Shown here one piece after another: positions 23,338 to 31,947 of a stretch of 53,920 nt of DNA. The stretch is from the NCBI GenBank assembly GCA_018268935.1, contig JAFDVS010000018.1:1-53920 (forward strand), written 5' to 3'. Made by a program: the position numbers and the translations under genes. The first letter of the stretch is position 1, and the number at the start of each line of letters is the position of its first letter. A model generated the notes under the pieces. That model had not been told where the DNA came from. It ran no database searches and was given only the letters and a program-made list of their open reading frames with translations. This DNA is from Acidobacteriota bacterium (GTDB lineage: Bacteria; Acidobacteriota; Terriglobia; Bryobacterales; Bryobacteraceae).

Positions 23338-24819
23338 ATGGGCATGTACAGGCAGCTTGCCATCGGCGTGTGGATCTTGAGCACGGTGGTGTGCGCATGC
23401 GCGCAACGAGGAACCAAAATGAAGCTTGAACTGGTATTGCCGCGCGGGGAGTATTTGCTGGGGGAGCAGATCTCTGTGGATATCCGCCTGACAAACACGA
23501 GCGGGGCGGGTGTGGAAGTGCCGAATCTGACGGACCGGGCGGGGACGCAGCCGGTGTACCAGTTGCGCGGACCGGCGTATCCGGAGGGGGTGACGTTTCG
23601 CTTCGCGGATTTACGTGGCGCGGGGGATGGCGAGGATGGCGGGATGCACCAACTGGCGCCTGGGGCCACGATGGAAGATGGGTTTACGCTGACCTCGAAG
23701 AAGCGCATCGGGGAGCCCGGGGAATACACCTTGAGCGCGTCGATGGAGGGCAAAGGCTGGCGGGCGGAAGCCGCAGCGGTGCGGTTCCGCGTGGAGAAGG
23801 CGACGTTTCTCGATGCGGCTTTAGGTGTCGATGTATTCACGGAGTCGACGCGTACATTGCGGGGTGTGTGGCTGGCGGATACGGGACGTGGGCGGGTGAT
23901 CGGGGAATCGTTCTTTTACGAGAACCGTCCGGATATTTCCGAAGTGCGGCTGACGGGGACCCGGATTATCCGCGGGGTGGGAGCAAAGGCGTCGGAGCCG
24001 TTTTGCCCGTGGGTGAATTACGACCGTTCGGAGGCAGCGAAGTTCTGGCATGGTTGGCGTGAGGGCTCGGTGCTGTATGCTTTTTCCGATGATGAGGACG
24101 GGCCGCGGAGTATTGATCTGGGATCGGCGAAGGCGCGGATGGTGCGGCCGGCGGTGATGACGCGAACGGGCGACCTGGAAGTGCTGGTGCTTGGGGAGAA
24201 TCGCACGACGCTGCGGCTGATCCGGTTTCCGCATCATGCGGAGGGCAAGCCGGTGGTGGTGTGGAGCGCGGAATTACCGGAGCCGGTGTCGGGGATTGGG
24301 ATTGGGCTTGGGCCGAGGGAAGAGGGTGGGTCGATGGTGGCGTTGGCGGTGTCACAGAGCGGGCTGAAGGTGTCGCTGCGGATGATCCGGGTTGGGCAGA
24401 TGGAGGCTGAAATCGGGCCGGCGGCCTTGATCGATGGGGCCTATGTGCTTCCCGATGCCGAGCCTGGCGTTCATATTGCGCCGGATGGCGAGGTGCGCGG
24501 CGCTGTGGTTGTGGCACGGCATCCCGCGTTGCGAACGCTGGCAGTGGCCGAGTTGGTGGCTGGGAAGGCGACGGTTACGGATGCCGGGCGTGTGGACGTG
24601 GCTGTGGTGAAGGCGATGAGTGCGTATACGGTTACTTCGGGGGCGCCGGTGCTGCGGTTCTTTGTTCGGCTGGCCGTTGGGGGAGTGTTGTTTGAGGGGA
24701 AGGAGTTGCCTGTGGCCGCGGGAGGGGTGCCGGTGGATCTTGTGCGCATGTCATCGAGTTCGTATTTGTTGACGGTGGATGCGGGGAATGGGGTGAAGTT
24801 GGTGGCGGCGGAGTTTTGA
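23338..24819 (+). CDS. Secreted hypothetical protein, possible immunity partner
   Basis: A 493-aa protein with a hydrophobic N-terminal signal ('[23 protein letters not shown]'). Cysteines at the end might act as a non-standard lipobox. Residues about 28-150 look like an Ig-type domain ('[20 protein letters not shown]', 'NTSGAGVEV'), superficially like BsuPI proteinase-inhibitor or CARDB folds. The rest is beta-rich, with propeller-like strands ('[19 protein letters not shown]'). It has no catalytic motif. Being last in the operon, right after the metallopeptidase and the only exported product, it could protect the periplasm of the producer. That idea rests on position alone. Confidence 0.65.
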   Translation: MGMYRQLAIGVWILSTVVCACAQRGTKMKLELVLPRGEYLLGEQISVDIRLTNTSGAGVEVPNLTDRAGTQPVYQLRGPAYPEGVTFRFADLRGAGDGEDGGMHQLAPGATMEDGFTLTSKKRIGEPGEYTLSASMEGKGWRAEAAAVRFRVEKATFLDAALGVDVFTESTRTLRGVWLADTGRGRVIGESFFYENRPDISEVRLTGTRIIRGVGAKASEPFCPWVNYDRSEAAKFWHGWREGSVLYAFSDDEDGPRSIDLGSAKARMVRPAVMTRTGDLEVLVLGENRTTLRLIRFPHHAEGKPVVVWSAELPEPVSGIGIGLGPREEGGSMVALAVSQSGLKVSLRMIRVGQMEAEIGPAALIDGAYVLPDAEPGVHIAPDGEVRGAVVVARHPALRTLAVAELVAGKATVTDAGRVDVAVVKAMSAYTVTSGAPVLRFFVRLAVGGVLFEGKELPVAAGGVPVDLVRMSSSSYLLTVDAGNGVKLVAAEF

Positions 24820-24823
24820 GGAG

Positions 24824-24829
24824 TATGAT
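24824..24829 (+). promoter_or_regulatory. Candidate -10 box of the SDR gene
   Basis: TATGAT lies 9 bases before the ATG at 24839, and TTGGTG sits 19 bases upstream as a poor -35. This agrees with a leaderless mRNA. Confidence 0.3.
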
Positions 24830-24838
24830 GATGGACCT

Positions 24839-25600
24839 ATGTCATTCGCACTCGATGGTAAGGTAGCGCTGGTTACCGGCGGCGGCAGGGGGATTGGGAA
24901 GGCGATCGCACAGCGATTTGCGGCGGCGGGGGCACAGGTGGTGATCGCCAGCCGGAAGGTGGAGAATCTGGAGGCGACGGCGGCCGAATGCGCCGGATTG
25001 CCGGGGCGCGTGGTGCCAGTGGCGTGCCACGTGGGCAAACAGGATCAGTTGCAGAATCTGGTGGCGGAGACGGAGAAGCAGTTGGGGCCGATCGACATTC
25101 TGGTGAACAACAGCGCCACGAACATCGGGCAGGGACCGGCGTTGGAGGTGAGCGATGAAGCGCTGCTGAAGACGATGGAGATTAATGTTCTGGCGGCGCA
25201 CCGGCTGATCCGGATGATTGTGCCGAAGATGATTGCGCGGGGCAGCGGGGGCTCGATCATCAATATCGCTTCGATTGCCGGACTGCGGCCGCAGCCGCAT
25301 GGGTTGGTGTACAGCTCGACGAAAGCCGCGTTGATCATGATGACGCGAGTGTGGGGGATTGAATTCGGGCCGCACCGGATCCGGGTGAACGCGATTTGTC
25401 CGGGGCTGATTCAGACCGATTTCAGCGAATACTTCTGGAAGAACGAAGCGCACATGGAGAAATTGAAGGCGACGCAGCCGCTGCCGTATTTGGGGCAGCC
25501 GGAAGAGATTGCAGGGATGGCGCTGTATCTGGCCAGCGACGAATCGTCTTATGTGACGGGGACAACGATGGTGGTGGATGGCGGGGCGACGGCGCGTTAG
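24839..25600 (+). CDS. Short-chain dehydrogenase/reductase
   Basis: A 253-aa classical SDR. It has the NAD(P) motif 'TGGGRGIG' (residues about 14-21), 'NNSA', a catalytic Ser in 'INIASIAG', 'YSSTK' as the YxxxK pair, and the C-terminal '[14 protein letters not shown]'. The arginine after the second strand ('IASRKVEN') favours NADP. It resembles 3-oxoacyl-ACP-reductase- and gluconate-5-dehydrogenase-like enzymes, but the substrate cannot be told from sequence. It stands alone and overlaps the 3' end of the convergent histidine kinase gene by 4 bases. Confidence 0.93.
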   Translation: MSFALDGKVALVTGGGRGIGKAIAQRFAAAGAQVVIASRKVENLEATAAECAGLPGRVVPVACHVGKQDQLQNLVAETEKQLGPIDILVNNSATNIGQGPALEVSDEALLKTMEINVLAAHRLIRMIVPKMIARGSGGSIINIASIAGLRPQPHGLVYSSTKAALIMMTRVWGIEFGPHRIRVNAICPGLIQTDFSEYFWKNEAHMEKLKATQPLPYLGQPEEIAGMALYLASDESSYVTGTTMVVDGGATAR

Positions 25601-28236
25601 GCGGCCGTCTGTGCCACCAGCACGGGTTCGATGCGTTGGATCTGGCGCTGGATCTCGTCCGCGTCATAGCGTAGCGCGGCGTCTTCGAGTGCAGCACCGG
25701 TTTCGGTGACGATGGGCAAGCCATAGCCGGCGCCGGTTCCCTTCCAATTGTGTCCAATGCGGCGGATGGGTTCGAGGTCATTGCGAGCGAGGGCGTCGCG
25801 CAGGAGGGTGAGGTCCTGGAGACGGCGCTGGAGATACTGGGGGACAAGTTTTTCGACACTGGGGTGGACCGCGGCAGGGGGCTGCTTTTCGGTGGCGTGG
25901 CGGCGGATGGCATCCATCAGACAAGCCTTGGTAATGGGCTTAGTAAGGTGGCCGTCGCATCCGGCGTCGACGCTGCGCTCAATGGCGTCGTTGAGGGCAT
26001 GCGCCGTGAGGGCGAGGATCGTGGTGGGAGATCGTTGATTGTCGCGTTCCCAGGCGCGCATTGCTTTGACCGCGGCGTAGCCGTCCATGACGGGCATCTG
26101 CATGTCGAGGAGCACGAGATCGAACGACTCGCGCTGGAACTGGCGCAAGGCCTCGACGCCGTTGGAGGCGAAATGGACATCGCAGCCGGTGTTTTCCAGG
26201 TAGCAGCGGATGAGGAACAGGTTGTCGTCCATGTCATCGACGATGAGGATGCGGAGGTGGCAGGGCGCAGTGGATGGGTTGGGGGCGTGCGTGACCGCGG
26301 GTTGTGGCTGCGGGCGTGATTCAGAATAACGGAAGGGGAGCTCGAAACAGAAGGACGCCCCTGAGGAGATATTGCGGTCGAGCCAGATGCGGCCGCCCAT
26401 CAACTCCACCAGATTGCGAGCGATGGAGAGGCCGAGGCCGGAGCCTCCGAAGCGGCGCGTCATGGCGGGTTCGGCCTGTTGGAATGCCTCGAAGATTTCT
26501 TCTTCCATACCGGCAGGGACGCCGCAGCCGGTATCGGAGACGGTGAAGCGGACGCGCTGGGAATCGTCGTTGTGGAAGACGGCCGTGCAGTGCAACGAGA
26601 TCGAACCCTGCTGGGTGAACTTGACGGCGTTGCCGAGTAGGTTGAGGAGAACCTGGAGGAGGCGCTCGGGGTCGCCGGTGACCCAGGGCCTGAGCAGAGG
26701 ATCGATCTCCAGACGGATGTTCAGCCCCTTGCGATCGGCTCCCGAAGCAGCGGTGCCGATGGCGTCCTCAATCACTTCCGGCAGATAGAAGGGGACGCTG
26801 GCGAGGGAGAACTTGCCGGCTTCGATCTTGGACAGGTCGAGGATGCCGTTGATGAGGCGCAGAAGCCTTTCGGAGTTGCGGCGGAAGAGCTCAGCGTATT
26901 CTTTCTGCCTGGGTGTGAGGCCGGATTCGAGCAGAAGCGTCGACATGCCCATGATGAGATTCATGGGGGTGCGGATTTCGTGGCTCATGCGCGCGAGGAA
27001 CTCGCTCTTGGCGAGGTTGGCGGCTTCGGCGTCGAGTTTGGCCTGTTCGAGCAGTTTCTGGTTGTTGCGGCGCTCCGTGATGTCGACGATGGCGCAGAGG
27101 ATGACCCGGCCGTCAGGGGTATCGATGGAATTGAGGCCGATTTCGACAGTAAGTTCCGTTCCGTCTTTGCGCAGGATGGAGAGCCCATCCTGAAAGCCCA
27201 TTCGCCGGGAGGAAGGATCCTGGAGGTAGCGGGAGCGGTACAGCTCATGCACATGGCGGAAGCGCTCCGGGATGAGCGTTTCCACGGAGACGCCACGCAA
27301 CTCATCACGGTTGTAGCCGAGGATGACTTCACCGGCGCGGTTCATGTCGAGGACATGGCCGGCTTCGTTCACCATAAGGAAGCCGGTGGGGGCGGATTCC
27401 ACGGTGAGAGCCAGGACCTCCTGCTGTTTCTTGTGGGCGGTGATATCGGAGGTGAGACAGCAGAAAGCGGCGCCGGAGAATTCGCGCGGATCCTTGCGGG
27501 TGACGGTAACGGATTGGTAGAACATGGAGCCGCCCGCGCGGAGGCGGCGGAGTTCGCAATAGCTGTGGCCTGCGGTGGTGGCTTCCTGGAAGGCAGAGCG
27601 CATGATAGTGCAATCGCCTGGATGGATAGACTCTGCCCAACTGCGGCCCATGAGGTAGGTGGAGGGGTGGCCGAGGGATTGGGCAAAGCAATCGTTGACG
27701 GAGAGGTAAAGCCCGGCGGCATCGATGATAGCGACGCCGATTTCGGCGGTTTCCACGGTCTGCAGGAGATTGGCGAGCATGGCTGCCGACTGGCGGCAGG
27801 CCTGCACCTTTTGAGGAGACCCGGAAAGGCGCAGGGCGCAACAAGAGGCGTCGGCGAGCATGGGCGCCGCAGGCATACTGCTGGTGATGTCCTGGATCGA
27901 GACGGTGGCAAGTGGTGCATCGCCGGCCTGGACAACAGTCCAACCGAGGCGAAACCATGCCCTGGAACCATCGCTGCGGCAGCCCCGGATATCGACAACC
28001 GTATTCGACGGCGGTCCGAATCGGAGGCGATTGACGAAGGCATGATCGGCAGGATCAATATATTCGAGGATGCTTGCGGCAACAAGATAGTCGGACGGGA
28101 AGCCAGTGATACGACAAAAAGTTGGGTTAGCCCACAAGTGCCAGCCGGTAATGGGGTCGACTTCCGCGGTGCCGACACTATCGGGGGGAGGCCAGCTTGT
28201 GCACGGGTCGGGAGCAGTTATGTGCATATTTTGCAT
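25597..28236 (-). CDS. Hybrid sensor histidine kinase (PAS-PAS-PAS-HisKA-HATPase-REC-HPt)
   Basis: An 879-aa soluble kinase, numbered from the ATG at 28236. Three PAS domains occur at about 20-120, 160-265 and 275-390. The dimerisation domain has phospho-His419 in '[10 protein letters not shown]', and the ATPase domain shows '[10 protein letters not shown]', 'DTGCGVPAG' and '[10 protein letters not shown]'. A receiver with '[10 protein letters not shown]' and Asp711 in '[11 protein letters not shown]' follows. The C-terminal HPt has His829 in '[11 protein letters not shown]'. All phosphorelay residues are present. It has no membrane helix, so it senses a cytoplasmic signal. The frame extends to an ATG at 28398, but that would run through a perfect 22-bp palindrome and overlap the divergent gene; a GTG at 28314 is another option. 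Confidence 0.92.
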   Translation of the reverse strand: MQNMHITAPDPCTSWPPPDSVGTAEVDPITGWHLWANPTFCRITGFPSDYLVAASILEYIDPADHAFVNRLRFGPPSNTVVDIRGCRSDGSRAWFRLGWTVVQAGDAPLATVSIQDITSSMPAAPMLADASCCALRLSGSPQKVQACRQSAAMLANLLQTVETAEIGVAIIDAAGLYLSVNDCFAQSLGHPSTYLMGRSWAESIHPGDCTIMRSAFQEATTAGHSYCELRRLRAGGSMFYQSVTVTRKDPREFSGAAFCCLTSDITAHKKQQEVLALTVESAPTGFLMVNEAGHVLDMNRAGEVILGYNRDELRGVSVETLIPERFRHVHELYRSRYLQDPSSRRMGFQDGLSILRKDGTELTVEIGLNSIDTPDGRVILCAIVDITERRNNQKLLEQAKLDAEAANLAKSEFLARMSHEIRTPMNLIMGMSTLLLESGLTPRQKEYAELFRRNSERLLRLINGILDLSKIEAGKFSLASVPFYLPEVIEDAIGTAASGADRKGLNIRLEIDPLLRPWVTGDPERLLQVLLNLLGNAVKFTQQGSISLHCTAVFHNDDSQRVRFTVSDTGCGVPAGMEEEIFEAFQQAEPAMTRRFGGSGLGLSIARNLVELMGGRIWLDRNISSGASFCFELPFRYSESRPQPQPAVTHAPNPSTAPCHLRILIVDDMDDNLFLIRCYLENTGCDVHFASNGVEALRQFQRESFDLVLLDMQMPVMDGYAAVKAMRAWERDNQRSPTTILALTAHALNDAIERSVDAGCDGHLTKPITKACLMDAIRRHATEKQPPAAVHPSVEKLVPQYLQRRLQDLTLLRDALARNDLEPIRRIGHNWKGTGAGYGLPIVTETGAALEDAALRYDADEIQRQIQRIEPVLVAQTAA

Positions 28237-28320
28237 GTATTTCCAGGATTCCTCGGCGTTCCATCGGATATCGCTACCGCCCTCATCGGGCGAGAGTTGT
28301 GTGTCCTTGATCACTCTTGA

Positions 28321-28342
28321 GAAAAAACTTTCAAGTTTTTTC
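28321..28342. promoter_or_regulatory. Perfect 22-bp palindrome between divergent signalling genes
   Basis: Arms GAAAAAACTT and AAGTTTTTTC are separated by TC. The AT-rich palindrome lies 13 bases before the ATG of the REC-CpaE gene and 84 bases before the preferred kinase start. It could be an operator for a dimeric regulator or, less likely, a two-way terminator. The 2-base spacer is too tight for a good RNA hairpin loop. Confidence 0.5.
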
Positions 28343-28355
28343 GACCGCGCCCGAA

Positions 28356-29576
28356 ATGGAGCGTATGTCAAACCTGTTGGAGTTTTGTAAGACTGCATAC
28401 GATTCCGCGGATGCTATGCAAGACATTGCAAACCCGGTTAACGTTTTACTGGTGGAAGACAGCGAGGATGAGGCGCTATTGGTGGAGGCGATGCTGAGCA
28501 GCGCAGGGCCGTTCCGGATGCGATGGGCGGCGAACCTGTCGTCAGGCTTGCAGCAAATCACAGAAGGTGGGGTGGATGTGGTGCTGCTGGATCTGGGCTT
28601 GCCGGACGGCAAGGGGCCAGACTCGTTCTATCGAATGAGCAGGGCCGCGCGGCACGTACCGATTGTCGTATTGACGGGTGATAACAGCCGGCATACGGAA
28701 CTGGCGGTGCGCGAACGTGGAGCAGAAGACGTATTGGTGAAGCAGCGGATTGGGACGGAAGACCTGGTGCGTGCGATCCTGCAGGCGTCGCGGAGCAAGG
28801 GAAGACGCGGCCGTTCTTCAGAGCGGGGCCGGGTGATCGGATTCGTGGGGGCCAAGGGCGGGGTGGGGACAACGAGCCTGGTATTAAATGTTGCAGCGGC
28901 GTTGGCGCAGATGAAGCATCGGGCGGTGGCGGTGGAGTTGCCGGACGCCCCCAGCGGGTTTGCCTTGCATCTGGGGCGGCCATTTGCCGGGCTCATGCAG
29001 AGGTGGAGCGATCTGCCGCCGGACCGGCTGAATGCCGATGCACTGCGCCATCATCTGGTACGGATGCCGTTTGGCGCCGATGTTTTGTTTGGACCGCAGT
29101 CGGCCGATGCGTGTCCGCAGCCCGGCTTTGGGCGCATTTCGGGTGCGCTATGGGCGGCGTCGGAGGGGGCTGACTTTGTGCTGGCCGACATCGGGACGGC
29201 GCCGAGTGGGAGCGCCTGGGAGGCGATCTCGGTTTGCGACTTTCTGGTGCTGGTGGCGGATCGGGAACCGACATCGATTCACGCCGCGCGGCGGTGGCTG
29301 CAGTGGTTCCGGCTGAAGGGACTGGGCGGGGAGAGCGTCGGCACCGTGGTGGTAAACCGTTCGGGGCTGCCCACGAATACATCGATGCAACAGGTAGCGC
29401 GGGAGATTGGATGCCCGCTGGTGGGGGTGATCCCCTCGGCCGGCGAGCATATGGCGCACGCTTCCACACGGCAGGAGATCCTGCTGCAATGGAAGCCGGA
29501 CAATCTGTCGGCGGTCAGTTTGATGGATACGGCGGTGCGGCTTTCGGCGCCGCGGGTAGAGCCGATTTGGCATTGA
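28356..29576 (+). CDS. Response-regulator receiver fused to CpaE/MinD-like ATPase
   Basis: A 406-aa protein, numbered from 28356. A receiver domain comes first ('VNVLLVEDSEDEALL', phospho-Asp79 in 'VVLLDLGLPDG', 'VVLTGDN'). A MinD/CpaE-type P-loop domain follows ('VIGFVGAKGGVGTTSLVLNV', signature lysine Lys167, then 'FVLADIGTAPSGSAWEA'). The second P-loop lysine is replaced by threonine, as in TadZ/CpaE proteins that place pilus machinery at the pole. No tad/cpa pilus gene is near. It is divergent from the hybrid kinase, whose HPt could phosphorylate this receiver; that link is inferred. Upstream starts (TTG 28317) would include the palindrome; ATG 28365 is another possibility. Confidence 0.85.
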   Translation: MERMSNLLEFCKTAYDSADAMQDIANPVNVLLVEDSEDEALLVEAMLSSAGPFRMRWAANLSSGLQQITEGGVDVVLLDLGLPDGKGPDSFYRMSRAARHVPIVVLTGDNSRHTELAVRERGAEDVLVKQRIGTEDLVRAILQASRSKGRRGRSSERGRVIGFVGAKGGVGTTSLVLNVAAALAQMKHRAVAVELPDAPSGFALHLGRPFAGLMQRWSDLPPDRLNADALRHHLVRMPFGADVLFGPQSADACPQPGFGRISGALWAASEGADFVLADIGTAPSGSAWEAISVCDFLVLVADREPTSIHAARRWLQWFRLKGLGGESVGTVVVNRSGLPTNTSMQQVAREIGCPLVGVIPSAGEHMAHASTRQEILLQWKPDNLSAVSLMDTAVRLSAPRVEPIWH

Positions 29577-29607
29577 GAGTTCCGTTGGCCTCGAAACCGG
29601 CCGCCAC

Positions 29608-30639
29608 TCATTTCTTCTGCCATTCGATGATGTCTTCGGCCACGCGCTGAATGACGCCGTCCTGGATGTATTGGAGGGCTTGGGGGCGGCCCTGGATGAA
29701 GCCGTCGAGCCAGGCGAGGACGACGGAATGCATCACGGCTTTGAAGGCGGCGCACTTGGCGGCTGGTGTTTTGCTGTAGGTGCAGTCGTTGAGATCGTCG
29801 CCGTAGTCGCCGTGGCCGAAATCGTTGTCGTTGATGTACATCATGTATTTGTCGCCGGCGGGCAAAAAGCCATAGCCGATGCGGCGGCCTCGGGGGAATT
29901 GTTCGTGGGCGTCACCGGCTCCAGTGACCCAGAGGATGGGGCGTTTGATGTTGTCCCAGGATGTGGTTTCGTCCTTGAAGCCGGTTTCATACATGAGGGA
30001 CTGGCCGGGGGCGCTTGGGCTGAGGGCGATGAAGGCTTTGGGGCGAGGGTCTTCGAACCACTGCGGCCCGCTGAAGCGTTTGCCCAGGAATTCGCGGCTG
30101 GCGCCGGCGACGCTGAGTGTGCCGCTGCTACCGGCGGAATGGCCTCCGATGCCGATGCGGGCCATGTCGATGCGGCCCTGCAGTGGGCCGGATTGATTCT
30201 GAGTGTTGAGGGCATCCATGATGGCGCGCATGTCGTAGGGACGGTCCCAGGAGAGTTCGCTGAACTTTTCGCAATCGCTGTCTGAGTAGCCAAGGTGGCG
30301 GCAGAGGGGGAGTTTATCTTCAGGCGTGCGGACGTGGAACGCCGGGGAGACGGTGAGATATCCCGCCGCCGCGGTGAAGGTGCTCCAGTCGGAAAGAGCG
30401 CCGATGCTGGCCCCTTCGAAGTTCCGGCCATCGCCTCCTCCGTGTGCCCAGATGATGACGGGCAGCGGGCCCTGGCGATTGGGAATGCGGATGGTGACTT
30501 CCACGGTGCGGCGGGTACCCGAAACATCGTTGTAGCTGACGTTCTGCGTCGTCGTGGAGTACTCGAAGGTCTGCTGCTGGACGTAGAGCTGCGCGTAGGC
30601 GGCTGTGGTGCTGGCGAGGAGGATCAGAAGGCTCTTCAT
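29608..30639 (-). CDS. Secreted alpha/beta hydrolase (active-site serine intact)
   Basis: A 343-aa exported hydrolase with a signal peptide 'MKSLLILLASTTAAYAQ'. The oxyanion strand 'PVIIWAHGGG' is followed by the nucleophile elbow 'GGHSAGSSG' (G-x-S-x-G), the acid region 'WVTGAGDAHEQ' and a histidine region 'DFGHGDYG'. This suits a dienelactone-hydrolase or acetylxylan/feruloyl-esterase-like enzyme acting outside the cytoplasm; the substrate is unknown. AGGAG precedes the ATG at 30639. The frame stays open far upstream without a protein-like sequence, so the ATG with its signal peptide is the real start. It lies 10 bases after its paralogue's stop, in the same operon. Confidence 0.85.
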   Translation of the reverse strand: MKSLLILLASTTAAYAQLYVQQQTFEYSTTTQNVSYNDVSGTRRTVEVTIRIPNRQGPLPVIIWAHGGGDGRNFEGASIGALSDWSTFTAAAGYLTVSPAFHVRTPEDKLPLCRHLGYSDSDCEKFSELSWDRPYDMRAIMDALNTQNQSGPLQGRIDMARIGIGGHSAGSSGTLSVAGASREFLGKRFSGPQWFEDPRPKAFIALSPSAPGQSLMYETGFKDETTSWDNIKRPILWVTGAGDAHEQFPRGRRIGYGFLPAGDKYMMYINDNDFGHGDYGDDLNDCTYSKTPAAKCAAFKAVMHSVVLAWLDGFIQGRPQALQYIQDGVIQRVAEDIIEWQKK

Positions 30640-30649
30640 TTGTGTGCTC

Positions 30650-31744
30650 CTATTTCTTGCGCCAGATGACGCCGTTGGCGCTGGCGGGTTGGACGAGATC
30701 GTTCTGCAGCCAGTTACGCGCCGCGGGGATGGATCGCAACTGCGCGTCGAGGAAGGCAAGCACGGCGGCACGGAGCCAGTTTTCGAAGTTGGCGCAACGG
30801 GCTTGCGGGACTCCTTGGGCCGCGCAGGCGGCGGAGTCGAGGGCGCCAATGTGGTCGTGGGACATTTCGACGGAGCGGACAAACATGTCGTACTTTGCCC
30901 CGCGGGGCATAAGGTCGAACGGAATGCGGCGGCGGGAAGGGGAATCGCCGGTGAAGCATTGGCCGGGGGTAACGCAGTCGTTGTCGCCGGCGCCGGTGAT
31001 GGTGAGAGCGGGGCGCTCGAGTGTAGTCCAGGAAGTGAAGTTACGGCCGACATCGGTGTCGAACATGCCGCCCTGGGTCGGGCCGTAGGGGGATAGGGCG
31101 ATGACAGCCGCGGGGCGCGGGTCGGAAAAATCGAAAGGCGGGACGCCTTCGACAAGGATGCGCTGCGCGCCCAGCAGGCTCATGGATCCATTGCTGCCGT
31201 AGCCATGTCCGGCGAGGGCGATGCGCTTCATGTCGATGCGATTGCGGATCTCAGGAGGGCCTGTCGCGTTGAGCTCCTCAAGAAAGTCAAGCACCTGTTT
31301 CAGATCCTGTGGGCCGTCCCACAGCAAGGGATTGAGGGTGGCGCAGATTGGTTCGTCCAGACCGGCGGCGGTGCAGAAACGGGTACGCTCTTCGGTGGTG
31401 CGCGGTGTGTGGGCGACGGTTACGGTGAGGTAGCCGGCGCGGGCTGTGGCTTCGCTCCAGGCGGAGATGGAAGTGCGAGGGTCGGAGGTGGCTTCATCGG
31501 CGGACCAGACGACGAGAGGCAGGGGGCCCTGGATTCCGCTGGGGACTCGAACAAAGATTGGGAGAACGCGCGGACGCTCCGTGACGTCTCGGTAAGAGAT
31601 GGTGGAATTGACAGTGGAGAAATTCCCGGCTGGCCCAGGGGAATAAAGGCATCCATTGGGGTAGGGAGCACAGGCAGGCGGCAGAGGGGCCTGGGCGAAG
31701 GCTGCGGCTCCCAGGAAAAGCATCCACAAGAAACGGCGTTCCAT
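30650..31744 (-). CDS. Secreted alpha/beta hydrolase paralogue lacking the nucleophile serine
   Basis: A 364-aa exported paralogue of the next gene, with signal peptide 'MERRFLWMLFLGAAAFAQ'. The matching positions are 'LPLVVWSADEA', 'GPQDLKQVLDFLEELNATGP' and 'LTITGAGDN'. The elbow reads 'AGHGYGSNG' instead of 'GGHSAGSSG': the nucleophile serine codon is GGC (Gly). The acid and histidine regions remain ('MSHDHIG'). It is therefore probably a non-catalytic binding protein or uses other chemistry. The cysteines are numerous, which suits a periplasmic or secreted protein. The ATG at 31744 is chosen for the signal peptide; the frame is open to 31876. Confidence 0.8.
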   Translation of the reverse strand: MERRFLWMLFLGAAAFAQAPLPPACAPYPNGCLYSPGPAGNFSTVNSTISYRDVTERPRVLPIFVRVPSGIQGPLPLVVWSADEATSDPRTSISAWSEATARAGYLTVTVAHTPRTTEERTRFCTAAGLDEPICATLNPLLWDGPQDLKQVLDFLEELNATGPPEIRNRIDMKRIALAGHGYGSNGSMSLLGAQRILVEGVPPFDFSDPRPAAVIALSPYGPTQGGMFDTDVGRNFTSWTTLERPALTITGAGDNDCVTPGQCFTGDSPSRRRIPFDLMPRGAKYDMFVRSVEMSHDHIGALDSAACAAQGVPQARCANFENWLRAAVLAFLDAQLRSIPAARNWLQNDLVQPASANGVIWRKK

Positions 31745-31947
31745 GATTTGCTTAACAATCGAGCGGGGAAAATGGAAGAAAACGATTTTTAATATCCGCC
31801 TCTGTAACGAGCGGCTCACCCGATCGCTCTCATTCGTGCAACAATTTGAGAAGAAGGACCCGCGCCCAAGCCTCACAGGCTAATCCCCGTAAGCCTGCTT
31901 CCGTATTGAGGCAACCACAAAACATGATTGTCTGGAGGAGTGAACCC

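Noticed and set aside
31745..31947. Riboswitch (cyclic-di-GMP type) upstream of the Ig-repeat gene
   Set aside because: Only a 5-bp AGCCT/AGGCT hairpin is visible; the conserved GEMM core sequences are absent.
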